Positions 45,702 through 53,651 of a stretch of DNA of 64,000 nucleotides are shown here, in pieces; position 1 is the stretch's first letter, and each line of letters opens with the position of its first letter. The position numbers and the translations under genes are program-made. The notes under the pieces were generated by a model. The model did not search any database, was not told the DNA's origin, and saw only the letters and a program-made list of their open reading frames with translations. This DNA is from Acidobacteriota bacterium (GTDB taxonomy: Bacteria > Acidobacteriota > Terriglobia > Acidiferrales > UBA7541). Where the stretch lies: NCBI GenBank assembly GCA_003225295.1, contig QHYZ01000054.1:62001-126000 (forward strand). Reading direction: 5' to 3'.

Positions 45702-46169
45702 TCACTCAAGAGTTTCGAATTGCCGGTCGATCGATTCGAATTCCGGATCGTGGTGATGAACAACTTTCGGTGAAGCGCTCTTGAAAGGCTCCTCGGACGG
45801 GATGCGATCCAGCCAGCGCTGTTCGGAAAGTTTTTCGTGCGAAGAAAAATAGAGCCTGACCAGCAAGCCCACTTTCCCGTTGGTGGCCGTCGCCGGTTTT
45901 TCCGCAGCCGGCTCGCTCGCTTTAGCGGATGCTGCTTTGCCTTTCGTCTTTCCCGCGGCTTTTCCTTTGGATTTTCCCGGTGGAGCCGCCTGGGCAGTGG
46001 GTTCGGGCTTGGAACGGTCTTCGGCGGCCGCGCTTTGAGGACGCTCCAACTTGTACTGCAGCTTTTTGTCGAGGCGAAAAGCCTGCTTCCAGCCGTCGAG
46101 TTTGTGTCGAGCCTGCTGAGCCTTCTCCTCGTCCGTGCCAAAATCCAACCGAATATAGCTGTGAGCCAT
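45702..46169 (-). CDS. Hypothetical protein with low-complexity linker
   Basis: ATG 46169 is preferred because the conserved-looking segment A-H-S-Y-I-R-L-D-F-G-T-D-E-E-K-A starts there (155 residues). An N-terminal 45-residue domain and a C-terminal 55-residue domain (V-G-L-L-V-R-L-Y-F-S-S-H-E-K-L) flank a Lys/Ala/Pro-rich linker of about 50 residues that could bind nucleic acid. No family was recognised and there is no signal peptide. Confidence 0.55.
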   Translation of the reverse strand: MAHSYIRLDFGTDEEKAQQARHKLDGWKQAFRLDKKLQYKLERPQSAAAEDRSKPEPTAQAAPPGKSKGKAAGKTKGKAASAKASEPAAEKPATATNGKVGLLVRLYFSSHEKLSEQRWLDRIPSEEPFKSASPKVVHHHDPEFESIDRQFETLE

Positions 46170-46450
46170 GATTCGAGTCTGCGACGTGCCGGGCGCCAAG
46201 TCAAGATTCGAAGGATAGCGCCTTGCTTACCGCTGTGGCCGTAAGGCTCCGGACTGCTGGCCGGCTCCTTAAAACGTCTGCGCGGCGTCTTATGCTGCTC
46301 GATATAACTCTTGAGAGTGTTGCGGGGGGGCACGGCCGCAACTGGCGCCGAAATAGGAAGGCGACCACAGCACACCTTGCCGATGGGTATCGAACCAGTC
46401 GCGCATGGGAAAGCCTTTTCCTGTATAATTGAATGGCTATCGGGAGACCC

Positions 46451-46867
46451 ATGACCCTCCGCGATCAACGTCGCCGGCGTTCGATTTCCGCAAGTATCTG
46501 CTTGCTCGTAGTTGTTTTACTCTACGCGCCGCTCGCCGGAGCCGCATGGTCGTCATCTCAATCCGCCTGCTGCACCTCCGGTCAGTGCCCGATCCCCGCG
46601 CATCATCACCAGAAGACCCCCGCCGTGCCCGCGAATCACATGGACTGCGCGCATGAGATGTCCGGAATGATGGCCTGCAGCATGTCTTGCTGTCATGATT
46701 CTGACCGCTGGCTGGTCGCTTCGATTGCCTTCGTGCTGCCCGCGTCGGTAGCAGTTGACGTGGCGGCGGCGATCAATTCGCCCATGGAGCTGGCGAAAGC
46801 CTCCGATTTTCCGCGTTCGATCGAACCTCTCTCTCCTCCTCCTCGCTCCGTCTCCGCGGCCATCTGA
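46451..46867 (+). CDS. Secreted Cys/His/Met-rich protein, probable metal binding
   Basis: From ATG 46451 the product is 138 residues with an export signal (I-C-L-L-V-V-V-L-L-Y-A-P-L-A-G-A). A compact cluster follows: A-C-C-T-S-G-Q-C, H-H-H-Q, then M-D-C-A-H-E-M-S-G-M-M-A-C-S-M-S-C-C-H. Such Cys/Met/His density suggests copper or another soft metal. A second hydrophobic segment is near residues 94-110. It sits 86 bases upstream of a TonB receptor and a CusF-like gene in the same orientation. Confidence 0.7.
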   Translation: MTLRDQRRRRSISASICLLVVVLLYAPLAGAAWSSSQSACCTSGQCPIPAHHHQKTPAVPANHMDCAHEMSGMMACSMSCCHDSDRWLVASIAFVLPASVAVDVAAAINSPMELAKASDFPRSIEPLSPPPRSVSAAI

Positions 46868-46952
46868 CGCACAGCTGTCTGCTCACATTCGCTGATCAAC
46901 CCGAGCTGCGGCTTTCAATGCCGTGCGACTGATCCTTGGAGGATGGGATTCC

Positions 46953-49184
46953 ATGAAACGCACTTTCCTATTAGTAGTTGTCTTATTTGTCGCTCTTCCA
47001 GTTTTCGGCACGGTCTTCGGTACGGTACGAGGGATTGTGCACGATCCGCAGCACCGGCCCGTACCAGACGTCACCGTCACGCTGAAGTCCAAGACCTCCA
47101 GCTACGTTCAAACCGCACCAACCGATGCAAACGGCGAGTTTCATTTCGATGCGGTTCCACTTGGCGAATATCGCGTAACCGCCTCTGCCGCTTCCTTCGC
47201 CAGCGAGGAACAAACCATCGGTGTGCTCTCCGGGACGGCTCCCATTTTGCACTTTGAGATGAAGCTTGGCTCCCAATCCGAGTCAATCACCGTTTCCGCT
47301 GACGTCGGACCGGGCCAGCTCGAGTCCATCACGCCCAGCACGCTCGTCAACCGGCTGGAAATCAGCGATACACCCGGCGCCTCACGAACCAACAGCTTGG
47401 CGCTGATTACCGATTACGTCCCCGGTTCCTACGTCGTCCACGATCAGTTGCACGTCCGCGGCGGCCATCAAGTGACCTGGCTGATCGATGGCGTGGCGAT
47501 TCCCAACACCAACATCGCCAGCAACCTCGGTCCTCAGGTCGACCCAAAAGACATCGATACCATGGAGGCGCAACGCGGGAGCTACTCGGCCGACTACGGC
47601 GACCGCACCTACGGCATTTTCAACGTCGCCCCCCGCACCGGGTTCGAGCGCGACAACGAAGCCGAGCTCGTCCTCAGTGCCGGCAATTTCTATCAAACCG
47701 ACGACCAGCTGAACTTCGGTGGCCACACCAATCGCTTCGCCTATTACGCCAGCGTGAACGGAAACCGCACCAATCTCGGTTTGCAGACTCCAACCTCCGC
47801 GGTCATCCACGATGGGGCCAACGGCTTCGGCGGCTTCACTTCGTTGATTTACAACGCGGATTCACAAAACCAGTTGCGCCTGCTCGCGCAGACGCGGCGT
47901 GACTTCTATCAAGTCCCCTTCGACCCAAACCACCCCGGCACCGAGGGTCAGTTCCTCGCCGACGCCAACCGCGAGGACGACTCCTTTGTTGCTTTTTCTT
48001 GGGTCCGCACATCCAGTCCGGGGCTCATGCTCACGATCTCGCCCTTCTACCACTACAACCGCGCAAATTATCAAAGTGCCCTCGAGGACTTCCCCAGTTC
48101 CGCAACCGAAGACCGCCGCTCGAAGTACCAAGGTGGCCAGGCCACGCTTTCATGGATCAAGAACCGCAGCAACCTTCGCGTCGGTCTTTATGGCTTTTCT
48201 CAACGGGACGATCAACTCTTTGGTTTGATCTGCCAGGACCCCGCGCAATGCCAGAACGTGGACCCACAAGAGAGACATAGCCCAATTGGAGGGCTCGCGG
48301 CCGTCTACGCCGAAGAACAGTTCAAAGCAGCACCCTGGCTCAACTTGAGTGCCGGCCTCCGACAAACGCACTTCTCCGGCGGAGTGGTCGAGAATGCCAC
48401 CAGCCCGCGTTTCGGCGCTTCCCTGCGGATTCCCAAGCTCCACTGGGTTTTCCGCGCCTTCTACGGCCATTTCTACCAGGCGCCGCCTTTGTTGACGGTT
48501 TCCGGTCCGCTCCTTGAAGCCGCCAACAATCAGAATCTGAGCTTTATTCCGCTCCACGGAGAACGAGATGAAGAACACCAGTTTGGCGTCACCATTCCCT
48601 TCCACGGCTGGACGCTCGACGCCAGCAATTTTCTCACTCGTGCCGAGAATTTCTTCGACCATAACACCTTCAACAACTCCGATTTGTTTTTCCCCGTAAC
48701 TATTCAGGGTGCGCGCATCAACGGCTGGGAGCTCACGCTCCGCTCTCCCCGCATCCGCCACCGCGCCCAGGTTTACTTAACCTATTCGAATCAGCTGGCC
48801 CTCGCCTTTGGCAACATCAACGGCGGACTCACCGACTTTTCCTTTGGTGAGGGCTTCCAGCTCCTCGATCACGACCAGCGCCACACCCTGCACCTCGGCG
48901 TGCGCTACGATTTCCCATTCCATTCCTACGCTTCGACCGACGTCTACTACGCCTCCGGCTTCACCAACGGCGACCCGCTGGTCCCCGGCGATCATCTCCA
49001 ACCGCACACCACATTTGACCTCGCGCTGGGAAAGAGTTTCGGTGAGAGGTTCTCCGTAAACGTTCAAGCCTTGAACGTCGCCAATCGCCGCGTTCTCCTC
49101 GACAACAGTTTTACTTTCGGCGGAACTCACTACTTGAATCCGCGCGAACTCTACGTCCAGGTGCGCTACCGTTTTCATTTGTAG
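46953..49184 (+). CDS. TonB-dependent receptor with carboxypeptidase-like N-terminal domain
   Basis: ATG 46953 follows TTGGAGG by about 10 bases. The 743-residue protein has a signal peptide, a carboxypeptidase regulatory-like domain (about 22-105: T-V-R-G-I-V-H-D-P-Q-H-R-P-V-P-D-V-T-V-T), a plug domain (D-Q-L-H-V-R-G-G-H-Q-V-T-W-L-I-D-G-V-A-I-P-N-T near 150-190) and a 22-strand-like barrel. Oar-type receptors are hallmarks of Acidobacteriota. It ends R-Y-R-F-H-L. Neighbours that look copper-related suggest a metal ligand, but no substrate can be read from the sequence. Confidence 0.9.
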   Translation: MKRTFLLVVVLFVALPVFGTVFGTVRGIVHDPQHRPVPDVTVTLKSKTSSYVQTAPTDANGEFHFDAVPLGEYRVTASAASFASEEQTIGVLSGTAPILHFEMKLGSQSESITVSADVGPGQLESITPSTLVNRLEISDTPGASRTNSLALITDYVPGSYVVHDQLHVRGGHQVTWLIDGVAIPNTNIASNLGPQVDPKDIDTMEAQRGSYSADYGDRTYGIFNVAPRTGFERDNEAELVLSAGNFYQTDDQLNFGGHTNRFAYYASVNGNRTNLGLQTPTSAVIHDGANGFGGFTSLIYNADSQNQLRLLAQTRRDFYQVPFDPNHPGTEGQFLADANREDDSFVAFSWVRTSSPGLMLTISPFYHYNRANYQSALEDFPSSATEDRRSKYQGGQATLSWIKNRSNLRVGLYGFSQRDDQLFGLICQDPAQCQNVDPQERHSPIGGLAAVYAEEQFKAAPWLNLSAGLRQTHFSGGVVENATSPRFGASLRIPKLHWVFRAFYGHFYQAPPLLTVSGPLLEAANNQNLSFIPLHGERDEEHQFGVTIPFHGWTLDASNFLTRAENFFDHNTFNNSDLFFPVTIQGARINGWELTLRSPRIRHRAQVYLTYSNQLALAFGNINGGLTDFSFGEGFQLLDHDQRHTLHLGVRYDFPFHSYASTDVYYASGFTNGDPLVPGDHLQPHTTFDLALGKSFGERFSVNVQALNVANRRVLLDNSFTFGGTHYLNPRELYVQVRYRFHL

Positions 49185-49285
49185 CGGCGGCGCCAGAGCC
49201 GTGGCGGGCCGCTCGAGGGGAGCCCCCTCCAGCACTTGCCGCCGCGGCCCTGTTCATGAGAATCGTCGAAGGGAGTGAGAAGCCA

Positions 49286-49642
49286 ATGCGACACTTGCAG
49301 ACATTCGTGATACTGGCCGAGGGAATATTGATTTCCGTCTTGGCAGGGTGTGAAACCAAGCCCGAACAGAGGCATTATCCTATCCAGGCCGAAGTTGTCG
49401 CGGTTGAATTGCCGAAGAAACTTATTATCGTAAAACACGGAGACATTCCAGGATTGATGCCGGCGATGACCATGAGCTACACCATCGCCAAAGAGGCCGA
49501 ATCGCTGGGACCTGGCGACAAGATCTCCGCCGATTTGGTTGTCTCCAGCAGCAACGCGCGGATCGAAAAAATCGTCCTCCTCGAAAAAGCCAAACCGAAT
49601 CCAACGCCAGCACCATCGAAGGCCGATGCCTCTCTTGGGTAG
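49286..49642 (+). CDS. CusF-like copper-binding lipoprotein
   Basis: ATG 49286 gives 118 residues. The signal ends in a lipobox V-L-A-G-C with the lipidated Cys at 22. The domain has the CusF_Ec/copper-binding pattern H-G-D-I-P-G-L-M-P-A-M-T-M-S-Y, containing the Met and His ligands for Cu(I)/Ag(I), and a second half D-K-I-S-A-D-L-V-V. Such domains occur in CusF and SCO-linked operons. It follows the TonB receptor by about 100 bases. Confidence 0.85.
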   Translation: MRHLQTFVILAEGILISVLAGCETKPEQRHYPIQAEVVAVELPKKLIIVKHGDIPGLMPAMTMSYTIAKEAESLGPGDKISADLVVSSSNARIEKIVLLEKAKPNPTPAPSKADASLG

Positions 49643-50184
49643 TGGAGTGGAACCAAGGCAAGAAGCCAAAAACCTTTTCCGTCTGACTCGCTTCGGCATG
49701 ATCAATTGTTTTCTGGTTAGGGAAGACGATGGGCTCACTCTCATCGATACCAGCCTCGCCGGATCAGCGCCCGGCATACTGAAAGCAGCGCGAACCCTGG
49801 GCGCGCCGATTCGCCGCATCGTTCTCACACACGCCCACATTGATCATGTGGGATCCACAGACGATCTTGTCCGCGAACTTGCAGGTATCGATTTCTTTGT
49901 TGGGCGGCGTGAGTCCCGCCTTCTCACTCGCGATTTTTCATTTGGATGCGGGTGAAAGAGGGAAAAAGCTGCTCGGTTTTCCAGGCGTGAAATCCCGCCC
50001 TGCGCTCCTCCTCAACGATGGTGACCGCGTAGGCTCTCTTCAGGCCGTTTTTTCTCCGGGTCATACGCCGGGCCACATGGCGTACCTGGATGTCCGCGAT
50101 GGTTCATTGATCGCCGGAGACGCTTTCACCACGCAAATGGGGGTGATCGTGGCCGGCGTATTCAAGTTCTACCATGTCGCGCCG

Positions 50185-50900
50185 TAGAGCCCCTGCCTTC
50201 AGGCATGGGGATATAAGACGCGGTATGCAGCTTAAAGATATCTGTTGGCAATGAAAGGCGAAGCTGTATCATCCCTTTCATGATGCTAGGCTACAAGTCG
50301 AACAACCATGTCGTGTACAGCTGTAAATATCACGTCATTTGGTGCCCGAAGTATCGCCGCAAAGTTCTCGTTGGCGATATCGCCAAACGGCTTGAGGAAA
50401 TCATGCGCAAGACTGCTCTAAAGTATCGAGCGGAGATCAGCGCTCTGGAAATCGTGCCAGACCAGGTTCACCTGCTTTGCGAAGTGGACCCTCAGTTTGG
50501 GATCCACCGTTTTGTCAAGCGCATCAAGGCTGTAACGTCACACGTCTTGAGAAAAGAATTCGTCAGCCTCCGAAAGCGCCTGCCAAGTCTGTGGACGAAT
50601 TCGTACTTGGTCTCAACCGTGGGCGGTGCACCGCTCGAAGTCATGAAGCAGTACGTGGAGAATCAAAAGAATGTCTGACGAATACATTACGCCCACGGCC
50701 CTTGGTGCCGAGCGTAACTGCAGCCGTAGCAAGGTCGCACTGCAGCCTGATAAGACGTTTCGAATCGCAGGCTGGGGCGGCCAAAGTGGTTCTCTTTTTG
50801 CGATGCCCCGCGTCATAGCCATCGAACAAGAGTACCAACCTTGCAATGTCCAATAGTAACTCCAAAGAATCCCCCGCCTTTTGGCGTGGGGAGTCTTCAA
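50185..50900 (+). mobile_element. IS200/IS605-family single-tnpA insertion sequence, 716 bp
   Basis: The boundaries are inferred from the interrupted gene: codons end at 50184 and resume at 50901. Both ends have the subterminal hairpins of the family with the same bulged T. The left hairpin is at 50190-50210 (CCCCTGCC, loop TTCA, GGCATGGGG) and the right one at 50871-50891 (CCCCCGCC, loop TTTT, GGCGTGGGG). No terminal inverted repeats or target duplication are present, as expected. It carries only tnpA; no tnpB is recognisable in the 220 bases after it. Confidence 0.9.
50280..50678 (+). CDS. tnpA: IS200/IS605 Y1 HUH transposase TnpA
   Basis: The 132-residue protein is a complete TnpA: N-H-V-V-Y-S-C-K-Y-H-V-I-W-C-P-K-Y-R-R-K-V-L at the N-terminus, the HUH-type segment E-I-V-P-D-Q-V-H-L-L, F-V-K-R-I-K-A-V-T-S-H, and the C-terminal Y-V-E-N-Q with the catalytic Tyr. 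The middle motif reads V-H-L-L rather than V-H-x-H-V, so one His of the HUH pair appears replaced; that may reduce activity. It transposes single-stranded DNA using the end hairpins. Confidence 0.93.
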   Translation: MMLGYKSNNHVVYSCKYHVIWCPKYRRKVLVGDIAKRLEEIMRKTALKYRAEISALEIVPDQVHLLCEVDPQFGIHRFVKRIKAVTSHVLRKEFVSLRKRLPSLWTNSYLVSTVGGAPLEVMKQYVENQKNV

Positions 50901-51091
50901 TTTCCTTTTCCCGCGTTATTCTCCCGGAACCGGGAGTGCGCAGCCGAAAGCGCAAAGAAACTTCGAAATGTGAAGCCCGCGCGGCTGGCCGTCGGACACG
51001 GCGAGACGATTGAATCTCCGCTTGCAGCCATGGATCAAGGCATTGAATTGGCCTTCCAGCAATGCGGGAAAATGCTAGACTGAAGTGACTT

Positions 51092-51150
51092 TCGAGTGGC
51101 GATGGAGTTCGCCATAACCGTCCCGGTGATGTTCCCCGGTGCTGATGACT
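51092..51150 (+). promoter_or_regulatory. Fluoride riboswitch (crcB motif)
   Basis: The consensus of the crcB RNA is present in order: GGCGATGGAGTTCGCC (51099-51112) with the invariant GATGG and loop, ATAACCG, then GGTGATG and GCTGATGACTCCT. Binding of fluoride normally stabilises the pseudoknot and prevents formation of the terminator that follows. It precedes crcB by about 90 bases, the expected arrangement. The 5' boundary is approximate. Confidence 0.92.
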
Positions 51151-51181
51151 CCTGGCAGCCCAGTGGCGCCAGGAGTTTTTT
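51148..51181 (+). terminator. Riboswitch-controlled intrinsic terminator
   Basis: ACTCCTGGC (51148-51156) pairs perfectly with GCCAGGAGT (51168-51176), followed by a run of six T. The 5' arm overlaps the GATGACTCCT end of the fluoride aptamer, so aptamer folding and terminator are mutually exclusive, giving ON control by fluoride. Confidence 0.9.
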
Positions 51182-51241
51182 GTTTGGTGAACCGCGGGCC
51201 ATTGGCGCGCCCGCCGGGGCAAGTGACGGATTGGAGCGACA

Positions 51242-51613
51242 TTGCGTCTTGCGCTGATCGCGGTTTTTGGCGCCGTTGGCACGCTGGCGCGTTACGGCCT
51301 CCAGGGCGTCGTACAAGTCCGCGCGGCAAGCACCTTCCCGGTCGGCACCCTGGTCGTCAACTTGACTGGCTGCTTCCTGCTCGGCTTGATCGGCCAATTC
51401 ACGCTCAATCGCATGGTGATTTCCCCGGACTGGCGCGTGGCCATCGCCGTCGGTTTTTTCGGCGGATACACAACCTTCTCCAGCTTCGGCTGGGAAACGG
51501 CCAAGATGCTGGAAGCCGGCGAGTGGGCCTGGGCCACCGCCTATGTGGGAGCAAGCGTAGTCGCTGGCCTGCTTTTGTCGGTTGCCGGAATTCGCCTAGC
51601 TAATCGCTTCTAG
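51242..51613 (+). CDS. crcB: Fluoride ion channel CrcB/Fluc
   Basis: The 123-residue protein has four membrane helices and the Fluc signatures G-A-V-G-T-L-A-R-Y, F-P-V-G-T-L-V-V-N-L-T-G-C-F-L-L-G (with the conserved Asn), and G-F-F-G-G-Y-T-T-F-S-S-F-G (the sodium-binding/Phe-box region). It exports fluoride as a dual-topology dimer. The start is TTG 51242 after TTGGAGCG. The riboswitch and terminator upstream control it. DUF190 follows 142 bases downstream. Confidence 0.95.
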   Translation: MRLALIAVFGAVGTLARYGLQGVVQVRAASTFPVGTLVVNLTGCFLLGLIGQFTLNRMVISPDWRVAIAVGFFGGYTTFSSFGWETAKMLEAGEWAWATAYVGASVVAGLLLSVAGIRLANRF

Positions 51614-51755
51614 TCGCACTGGAATTCAGCTGGGCCATTGCATCTGGTTGCGACGCCCGTAGGGGAACCAGACATCGTGCCCTTCAATCTGTAGGCTAGG
51701 GCGATGAGTTTGTGACACTCCGCGTTGCGAGTGTCGCGAGTCACGAGGTTCACAC

Positions 51756-52103
51756 ATGACCCACGAAAAATTCGAAGGCGAACGCACGCTGATGCGCATC
51801 CACATCGGCGAATCGGACAAATGGCATGGCAGACCCCTCCACGAAGCCATCGTGGATATGCTAAGGAAAGACGGCTTCTCCGGCGCAACCGTGTTGCGGG
51901 GCGTCGGCGGCTACGGCGGCTCAAGCGTCTATCACACCGACAAGCTGCTGCGCTTGTCGCAGGACCTCCCCATCATTCTTGAAGTCATCGAATCCATCGA
52001 GCGCATCGAAAGAATTCTCCCCCACCTGGACGAAATGGTGGAAGGCGGCCTCATCACTCTCGAAAAAGTCCGCGTCATCCTCTACCGCGCGGCCAAGAAA
52101 TAA
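51756..52103 (+). CDS. DUF190 (PII-like) protein
   Basis: The 115-residue protein is a DUF190 member with a ferredoxin-like PII fold: L-M-R-I-H-I-G-E-S-D-K-W-H-G-R-P-L-H-E-A-I-V and G-A-T-V-L-R-G-V-G-G-Y-G near the nucleotide-binding loop. The family often lies beside crcB and may modulate the channel or bind nucleotides. The GAGG ribosome site supports ATG 51756. It is likely under the fluoride riboswitch, as a read-through gene of the crcB transcript. Confidence 0.88.
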   Translation: MTHEKFEGERTLMRIHIGESDKWHGRPLHEAIVDMLRKDGFSGATVLRGVGGYGGSSVYHTDKLLRLSQDLPIILEVIESIERIERILPHLDEMVEGGLITLEKVRVILYRAAKK

Positions 52104-52106
52104 ATT

Positions 52107-52143
52107 TGGAGCGTGGCGGCGGAGCTGCCGCTCTGGCACGCTC
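52107..52143 (+). terminator. Terminator-like hairpin after the crcB-DUF190 operon
   Basis: GGAGCGTG (52107-52114) and CACGCTCC (52136-52143) pair perfectly, and an inner GCGGC/GCCGC stem extends the hairpin. The following bases are only weakly T-rich. It directly follows the DUF190 stop. Confidence 0.55.
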
Positions 52144-52233
52144 CGCCCCTCTCGATTTTGAATTTCAGGTAAATCACTATCCGCCGAGCTCCGAACTTTT
52201 AACTTTGAACTTTCAACTATAAACTGCCTTCCC

Positions 52234-53424
52234 ATGCCCGACGCCCCCGAAGAGCAATCCTGGCTGAATCGCACCGTACTCGGCGTCGGCCTAACCAGCC
52301 TCTTAAGCGACTGGAGCCACGAAACCGCTACAGCTGTGCTCCCCGCATTTCTGGCCGCCATCGGCGCAGGCCCGATGTGGCTTGGCGCCATCGAAGGTAT
52401 CGCCGACGGTCTCTCCAGCTTCGCAAAACTCGCCGCCGGCCACTACACCGATCGCCTGAAGCATCGCAAGCCTCTTGCTGTCTTTGGCTACGCCTTCACC
52501 GCGCTGGCGACGGCGTCGTTCGCCTTCGCCACCCACGCCTATCATGTCCTCTTCGGCCGCGTCGCCGCCTGGATGGGTCGCGGTGTGCGCTCGCCTGCCA
52601 AGAAGGCCCTGCTCGCCGCCGATGTCCCGCCGAGCGCCTACGGCCGCGCCTTCGGTTTCGAGCGCTTGATGGACACGCTAGGCGCCATCGCCGGCCCGCT
52701 CACTGGGCTCGGGCTGCTCGAAGCAACTGCGCATTCTTATCGCAAGGTTTTTCTCTGGACGCTTCTGCCCGGCCTCACCGCCGTCGCGATTTTCTGGCTG
52801 CTCGTCCGCGAGCGGCCCATCGCAGCCCGGCCTCCACGATCCTTCCTCCTCGGTCTGCAAGCGCTGCCGCTTCCTTTCCGCCAATTACTCGCGGGCGTGG
52901 GAGTCTTCGGCGCGGGCGATTTCTCGCACACCATGCTGATTCTTTACGCCACGCGAACGCTGGCCCCCGGCCACGGCATGGCCCGCGCAGCAACCCTCGC
53001 CGTCGGCCTCTATACGCTCCACAACGTTTTCTATGCCGGCTCGGCGTATCTCAGCGGCTGGCTGAGCGACCATGTGCCCAGTCGCAAAGCGGTCCTCGCA
53101 GGAGGATACGCGCTTGCCGCGGTCACCGCGCTCCTTCTCTGCAGCGGAACAAATTCCCTAGGGCTGCTCGCGGTGATTTTTGTTCTGGCTGGTCTCTACA
53201 TCGGCACCGAAGAGGCGCTCGAAGATTCTCTCTCCGCCGAACTGGTTCCCAAAGAGCAACACGGCATGGCCTTCGGCACCCTCGCTGCCGTCAACGCCGT
53301 CGGTGACTTCGTCTCCAGTCTCCTCGTCGGCTTCATGTGGTCGGCCTTCAACGTCCAGACCGCCTTCGCCGCCTCCGCGCTCCTTTTCATCATCGGTGCT
53401 ATATTCATTTTGCGGCTTCGCTAA
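52234..53424 (+). CDS. Major facilitator superfamily transporter
   Basis: The 396-residue protein has twelve hydrophobic segments and MFS motif-A-like G-H-Y-T-D-R-L-K-H-R-K between helices 2 and 3, with a second copy S-G-W-L-S-D-H-V-P-S-R-K between helices 8 and 9. Its N-terminus (S-L-L-S-D-W-S-H-E-T-A-T-A-V-L-P) resembles a subgroup often annotated as multidrug or metabolite exporters. Substrate unknown. It follows the fluoride operon in the same direction, separated by a hairpin, so coregulation is uncertain. Confidence 0.87.
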   Translation: MPDAPEEQSWLNRTVLGVGLTSLLSDWSHETATAVLPAFLAAIGAGPMWLGAIEGIADGLSSFAKLAAGHYTDRLKHRKPLAVFGYAFTALATASFAFATHAYHVLFGRVAAWMGRGVRSPAKKALLAADVPPSAYGRAFGFERLMDTLGAIAGPLTGLGLLEATAHSYRKVFLWTLLPGLTAVAIFWLLVRERPIAARPPRSFLLGLQALPLPFRQLLAGVGVFGAGDFSHTMLILYATRTLAPGHGMARAATLAVGLYTLHNVFYAGSAYLSGWLSDHVPSRKAVLAGGYALAAVTALLLCSGTNSLGLLAVIFVLAGLYIGTEEALEDSLSAELVPKEQHGMAFGTLAAVNAVGDFVSSLLVGFMWSAFNVQTAFAASALLFIIGAIFILRLR

Positions 53425-53651
53425 GTCTTTGAGACTTCGCCATGCCCGACCTTTCCGAGAGCCTCTCCGCGCGACTTTTTCGCCGTCGGGCGTCGCTCTC
53501 AGTGAGTCCGGGGTTGCGCCACTCGCGGAGTGATGCGCCAGCGAGAGTCCAGATTCATGGACCCCTAACACGTGGAACCCTTATTCCGTACAACTTGCCT
53601 TCTGACACTCGCAGCATCCCCATCTTTGCTGCTTCTCGATGTCCTCGTTGA

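Larger units (their letters stand above)
49626..51083 (+). pseudogene. MBL-fold metallo-hydrolase gene broken by a frameshift and an IS200-type insertion
   Basis: The coding sequence starts at ATG 49626 (overlapping the end of the CusF-like gene) and reads M-I-N-C-F-L-V-R-E, the zinc motif T-H-A-H-I-D-H-V-G, then stops at 49955 because a T-run at 49934-49938 carries one extra base. In the +1 frame it continues L-D-A-G-E, F-S-P-G-H-T-P-G-H and I-A-G-D-A-F until 50184. There an insertion sequence (50185-50900) interrupts it. The C-terminal part resumes at 50901 (F-P-F-P-A-L-F, A-R-L-A-V-G-H-G) and ends at 51083. Removing the element joins the two parts in frame. Confidence 0.88.

Noticed and set aside
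50671-50856. 61-codon frame after tnpA inside the IS
   Set aside because: Short, no TnpB or other transposon-protein similarity seen; likely non-coding part of the element.
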